Of a stretch of DNA of 6,673 nt, positions 5,787-6,673 are shown piece by piece (the first letter of the stretch is position 1; each line of letters opens with the position of its first letter). The DNA is from Syntrophobacterales bacterium (lineage in GTDB: Bacteria > Desulfobacterota > Syntrophobacteria > BM002). Location of the stretch: NCBI GenBank assembly GCA_030613915.1, contig JAUWKY010000132.1, positions 1-6,673 on the forward strand, written 5' to 3'. The notes below the pieces were generated by a model. That model had not been told where the DNA came from. It saw only the letters and a list, made by a program, of their open reading frames with translations, and did not search any database. The position numbers and the translations under genes were made by a program.

Positions 5787-6581
5787 TTAGCGAGCAGTTG
5801 GCTCTTGGAGCAGGAACTTCCAGAGGACGGCCGCAGTTATAATCATAGTCAGACAGAGAATCTGGCCCATGGAAAGCAGACCCCAGAGTAAACCAATCTG
5901 TGGATCGGGCTGACGGAAAAATTCAACCAGAAAGCGAAAGATTCCATAGCCGCCCAGAAATAGACAGACCATAGTGCCGGGTCGAAAAGAACGGTCTTTG
6001 AGTAGCCACAGTATGATGAACAACACTACTCCCTCAAGAGCGGCCTCGTAGAGCTGGGAGGGATGCCTTGGTTCCGGGCCAGCCAGGGGAAATACCATAG
6101 CCCAGGGCACGGTGCTGGGGCGGCCGTACAGTTCGCCATTTATGAAATTGCCCAAGCGCCCGAAAGCCAGGGCAATGGGGGCGGTGACAACTACTGCATC
6201 CGCGCCCTCCCAGAAAGGGATCTTACGACGGCGAGAGAAGATGAGGCCCGCGAGTATGGCGCCAATGAGCCCACCATGAAAAGACATACCGCCGTGCCAG
6301 ATAGCGATTATTTCGAGAGGATGCTGCAGGTAGTAGGTGTAGTTGGAGAATTGGTAGAAAAGAACATAGCCAAGTCGGGCTCCGAGGATGAGGCCGATGG
6401 CCAGGGCAAAGATGAGATCCTGGAGTTGAGCCCCTACGAGACCTAGGTTGCGAGCCCGACGCTGCTTGCCGATGAGAAAATAGCATGACACAAAGCCGAG
6501 TACGTACATGAGTCCATACCAGCGCAGCTTGAAAGGGCCAATCTCGATTATGTTTGGATTTATCTTGGGATATGGCAACAT
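5787..6581 (-). CDS. lgt: Prolipoprotein diacylglyceryl transferase
   Basis: Inner-membrane enzyme that moves diacylglycerol from phosphatidylglycerol to the lipobox cysteine of prolipoproteins, the first step of lipoprotein maturation. At 264 residues it is a normal length, with several hydrophobic helices (about 22-38, 54-76, 101-116, 128-140, 184-195, 203-219 and 234-257). The signature GRLGNFINGELYGR (141-154) carries the residues equivalent to E. coli Arg143, Asn146 and Glu151 at 142, 145 and 150. The essential His103 equivalent is His102 in GGMSFHGG. HPSQLYE (173-179) and FFRQPD (221-226, Arg223 near E. coli Arg239) are also present. All key residues seem intact. The ATG at 6581 gives the N-terminus expected for the family, but no clear Shine-Dalgarno site precedes it. 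A 5-bp hairpin (6592-6607) lies just upstream. The reductase gene follows on the same strand after 199 bases, with its own promoter, so a functional link between the two is not implied. Confidence 0.97.
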   Translation of the reverse strand: MLPYPKINPNIIEIGPFKLRWYGLMYVLGFVSCYFLIGKQRRARNLGLVGAQLQDLIFALAIGLILGARLGYVLFYQFSNYTYYLQHPLEIIAIWHGGMSFHGGLIGAILAGLIFSRRRKIPFWEGADAVVVTAPIALAFGRLGNFINGELYGRPSTVPWAMVFPLAGPEPRHPSQLYEAALEGVVLFIILWLLKDRSFRPGTMVCLFLGGYGIFRFLVEFFRQPDPQIGLLWGLLSMGQILCLTMIITAAVLWKFLLQEPTAR

Positions 6582-6639
6582 AATGTTGGCTACTGCTTAC
6601 AGGCAGTTGTCTAATGACTAAAGGTGGTAACAGTTCTAA

Positions 6640-6669
6640 ATTATTTTTGGCCCAGTAGCAGTATCACAA
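6640..6669 (-). promoter_or_regulatory. Candidate lgt promoter
   Basis: Minus strand TTGTGA (6664-6669, 4 of 6), an 18-base spacer, then AATAAT (6640-6645, 5 of 6), in an AT-rich patch. The start would be near 6633, about 50 bases before the ATG. Moderate match only; an upstream gene beyond the window could instead read through into lgt. Confidence 0.4.
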
Positions 6670-6673
6670 GAGT

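Noticed and set aside
6063..6446. Plus-strand open frame of 127 codons inside lgt
   Set aside because: Antisense shadow of the Lgt signature region, with no recognisable motif.

Overview
The window reads as ordinary chromosomal DNA from an anaerobic bacterium, most likely of the Desulfobacterota (former Deltaproteobacteria). This placement is an inference. It rests on the roughly 1000-residue PurS-PurL fusion without a glutaminase domain, on a thioredoxin-reductase-like flavoprotein lacking the usual NADPH motifs, and on a CadC-type regulator paired with an SO_0444-type metal permease. No phage, IS, CRISPR, tRNA or rRNA signal was seen. Five protein genes fill most of the window, and no gap between genes exceeds 200 bases.

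Left part, minus strand (1-1490): a two-gene heavy-metal resistance unit. An ArsR/SmtB-family metal sensor (1068-1427) is followed after 2 bases by an SO_0444-type multi-pass efflux permease (1065 running off the left edge). In front lies a near-consensus sigma70 promoter (TTGACA-17-TATATT). A TGAG-N6-CTCA inverted repeat directly after its -10 box looks like the sensor's own operator, so the pair is probably autorepressed and induced by metal.

Centre, plus strand (1509-4614): a divergently transcribed monocistronic purL of the PurSL type, with its own candidate promoter and a hairpin plus T-run terminator. It should make FGAM in purine synthesis, with ammonia delivered by a PurQ encoded elsewhere.

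Right part, minus strand (4685-6673): lgt (prolipoprotein diacylglyceryl transferase), then a 300-residue FAD/CxxC disulfide oxidoreductase of the thioredoxin reductase family. The second gene has its own strong promoter and a leader of about 110 nt with two small hairpins. It converges on purL. The roughly 100-base gap between their stop codons holds short inverted and tandem repeats resembling dispersed intergenic repeat elements.

The most interesting points are the missing NADPH-binding residues in the reductase, the tightly overlapping promoter and operator of the metal unit with a sensor that retains two metal sites, and the repeats between purL and the reductase. I found no convincing new multi-gene system.
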